31,560 nucleotides of DNA from the NCBI GenBank assembly GCA_049604415.1, contig JBMYTN010000048.1, positions 1-31,560 of the forward strand. The letters run 5' to 3'. Both the position numbers and the translations under genes were made by a program. This DNA is from JBMYTN01 sp049604415. Lineage in GTDB: Bacteria; Pseudomonadota; Alphaproteobacteria; Rhodospirillales; Rhodospirillaceae. Below the pieces are notes generated by a model. The model was not told the DNA's origin, did not search any database, and saw nothing but the letters and a program-made list of their open reading frames with translations. Positions 30,448-31,560 of this stretch are shown here, piece after piece; within the stretch, counting starts at the first letter, position 1; every line of letters starts with the position of its first letter.

Positions 30448-30903
30448 ATGTCACTCTCAACATCCAATCTCGACAGCCTATACATCCCATCGGAAGATGA
30501 GGCCGCAGAAGCGTCCAATGTGAGCCGCCAAATGGCGCGATTCTTTGACGGAACGCAGCCGGTCAAAATCCGAATTGGTGAGTCTAGCCAAAGCATCGAC
30601 CTGCCAAATCACATAGCACGTCTGTTAAGAGAGATTCTCGAGCAAGCAGCACAAGGCCACGCTGTGACCATCGTTCCGTTGCACGCCGAGCTAACGTCAC
30701 AGCAAGCGGCTGACCTCCTGGCCGTCTCCCGCGCTCATCTTGTCAAGCTGCTTGATGAAGGTAGGATTGAGCATCGCAAAGTCGGGCGCCACAGAAGGGT
30801 CCTGGCTAAAGACCTTCTCCAATACCGCGATGAAATGACAAGGGAGCGCAAAGCGATCCTTGACGACTTAACGGAATTGGACCAATCCCTGGGTCTGCAA
30901 TAA
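30448..30903 (+). CDS. Excisionase-type HTH protein (probable antitoxin)
   Basis: A protein of 151 residues. The C-terminal half has an excisionase/MerR-like HTH (LTSQQAADLLAVSRAHLVKLLDEGRIEHRKVGRHRRVLAKDLLQY, given here in its key parts LTSQQAADLLAVS and GRHRR). The N-terminal half (IRIGESSQSIDLPNHIARLLREIL) is the domain usually linked to this HTH in antitoxins paired with PIN toxins. It starts with ATG behind GAGGAA. It probably neutralises the PIN protein encoded next and represses the shared promoter. Unlike most such pairs, 156 bp separate the two genes. Confidence 0.82.
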   Translation: MSLSTSNLDSLYIPSEDEAAEASNVSRQMARFFDGTQPVKIRIGESSQSIDLPNHIARLLREILEQAAQGHAVTIVPLHAELTSQQAADLLAVSRAHLVKLLDEGRIEHRKVGRHRRVLAKDLLQYRDEMTRERKAILDDLTELDQSLGLQ

Positions 30904-31059
30904 ACTTTTTTGCGCTAAGCCTGCCGTCATAACACTTTCTTGGAATAACTTTTTTCCGTAAAGCTTTAGAGTGAAAATAAATAAATTTGCGCCTTGGTTG
31001 AGGTGCGATCTCCCTGATAGAGTGCTCCAATCAGTGATTAGCATTATTGAGCGTGAGCT

Positions 31060-31560
31060 GTGGATCGCTTTATAGCCTTTCTTGATGCGAACATTTTATA
31101 TCCTGGTGGTTTGCGCGATGTCATTTTGCGCTTGGCCGCCAAAAATCTCTTTATCCCAAAATGGAGCCCCGATGTTCAACGCGAGTGGCAAAGAGCGCTC
31201 TTAAAAACAAAACCCCATATCGGCATAGAAAATATCGCGAAAATTAATCAAAACATGACGCGCGCGTTTCCGGATGCGCTTGTGACGCGATATAAAAAAT
31301 TAGAAAAAGGGCTCGATCTACCAGATAAAAATGACTGTCACGTTCTGGCTGCTGCCATTAAGGCCGGTGCCGGTGTCCTCGTCACTAATAATACCCGAGA
31401 TTTTCCAAATCGCATCCTCTATGAATATGACCTTGAAGCGCAGAAACCCGATGAATTCACAGATAACTTGTATAACTTATACAGCAGTCGTGTCATTGAA
31501 ACCGTCAAAGAACATAGATTAGTCGCCTGTGAAGAATTCCCAAGCGTTTGGAAACGTTTA
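31060..31560 (+). CDS. PIN domain toxin, cut by the window edge
   Basis: An open frame from GTG 31060 to the last base, 167 codons with no stop. The frame is closed by TGA at 31054-31056, so GTG 31060 is the only start at the 5' end; its ribosome-binding site is weak. The N-terminus MDRFIAFLDANILYPGG has the first PIN Asp (residue 9), followed by a Glu in VQREWQRAL, then LPDKNDCHVLAAAIKAGAG and LVTNNTRDFP, which complete the four-acid PIN metal site. PIN toxins are Mg2+-dependent ribonucleases. With the HTH gene upstream it forms a toxin-antitoxin pair. The gene is A/T-richer than the rest of the window. Only the extreme C-terminus is probably missing. Confidence 0.8.
   Translation, partial: MDRFIAFLDANILYPGGLRDVILRLAAKNLFIPKWSPDVQREWQRALLKTKPHIGIENIAKINQNMTRAFPDALVTRYKKLEKGLDLPDKNDCHVLAAAIKAGAGVLVTNNTRDFPNRILYEYDLEAQKPDEFTDNLYNLYSSRVIETVKEHRLVACEEFPSVWKRL

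Overview
The window looks like a chromosomal segment of a GC-rich alphaproteobacterium, probably of the Rhodospirillales type. This rests on gene content and style: a phasin, an alaS of alphaproteobacterial form, a rhizobial-type glycerol ABC transporter with a DUF2160 subunit, FIST/HDOD signalling genes, and an intergenic palindrome of alphaproteobacterial type. Most genes are GC-rich. The large repeat protein at 3.9-9.3 kb, the toxin-antitoxin genes and the right end are visibly richer in A and T, which suggests transfer or relaxed selection.

Layout. 88-3485 (minus): a phasin with its terminator and a promoter region holding three TGC-N3-GCA boxes, then alaS. 3927-9254 (plus): a 1775-residue RTX-like protein with seven copies of a 123-residue unit and no type I secretion transporter nearby. 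9643-14827 (plus): a compact signalling operon of a FIST sensor, a cytosolic histidine kinase, an HDOD response regulator and a response regulator with an eroded HD-GYP domain. 14925-16670 (plus): an XRE/ImmA-IrrE protein with a DUF4411 PIN-like partner, probably a toxin-antitoxin pair. 16683-27160: a complete glycerol locus. The transporter operon glpV-glpS-glpT-glpP-glpQ-glpU runs on the minus strand and glpR-glpD-glpK diverges on the plus strand from a shared control region with a perfect inverted repeat. 27249-27799 (minus): a ParDE-type cassette between two 28-bp imperfect direct repeats, one of which is the 3' end of the adjacent EAL gene (27806-29008, minus). 29221-30006 (plus): an exported dienelactone-hydrolase-like protein whose stop codon lies in the end of a palindromic CTAG-ended element. 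30448 to the window edge: an HTH antitoxin and a PIN toxin, preceded by nine degenerate 9-bp tandem repeats that run into the predicted -35 box.

How the parts work together. The glycerol locus encodes import (GlpV binding protein, GlpP/GlpQ channel, GlpS/GlpT ATPases, GlpU accessory), phosphorylation (GlpK), oxidation to dihydroxyacetone phosphate (GlpD) and control (GlpR). The two ATPases carry complementary lesions, which predicts one canonical and one degenerate ATP site. The FIST module looks like a branched two-component system in which one kinase may drive two receivers with different outputs. Three different toxin-antitoxin modules lie within about 17 kb, each next to unusual repeat or operator structure. 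The most promising points for novelty are the asymmetric GlpS/GlpT pair, the ParDE cassette at the end of the EAL gene, the 9-bp operator-like array, and the FIST/HDOD/degenerate HD-GYP circuit.
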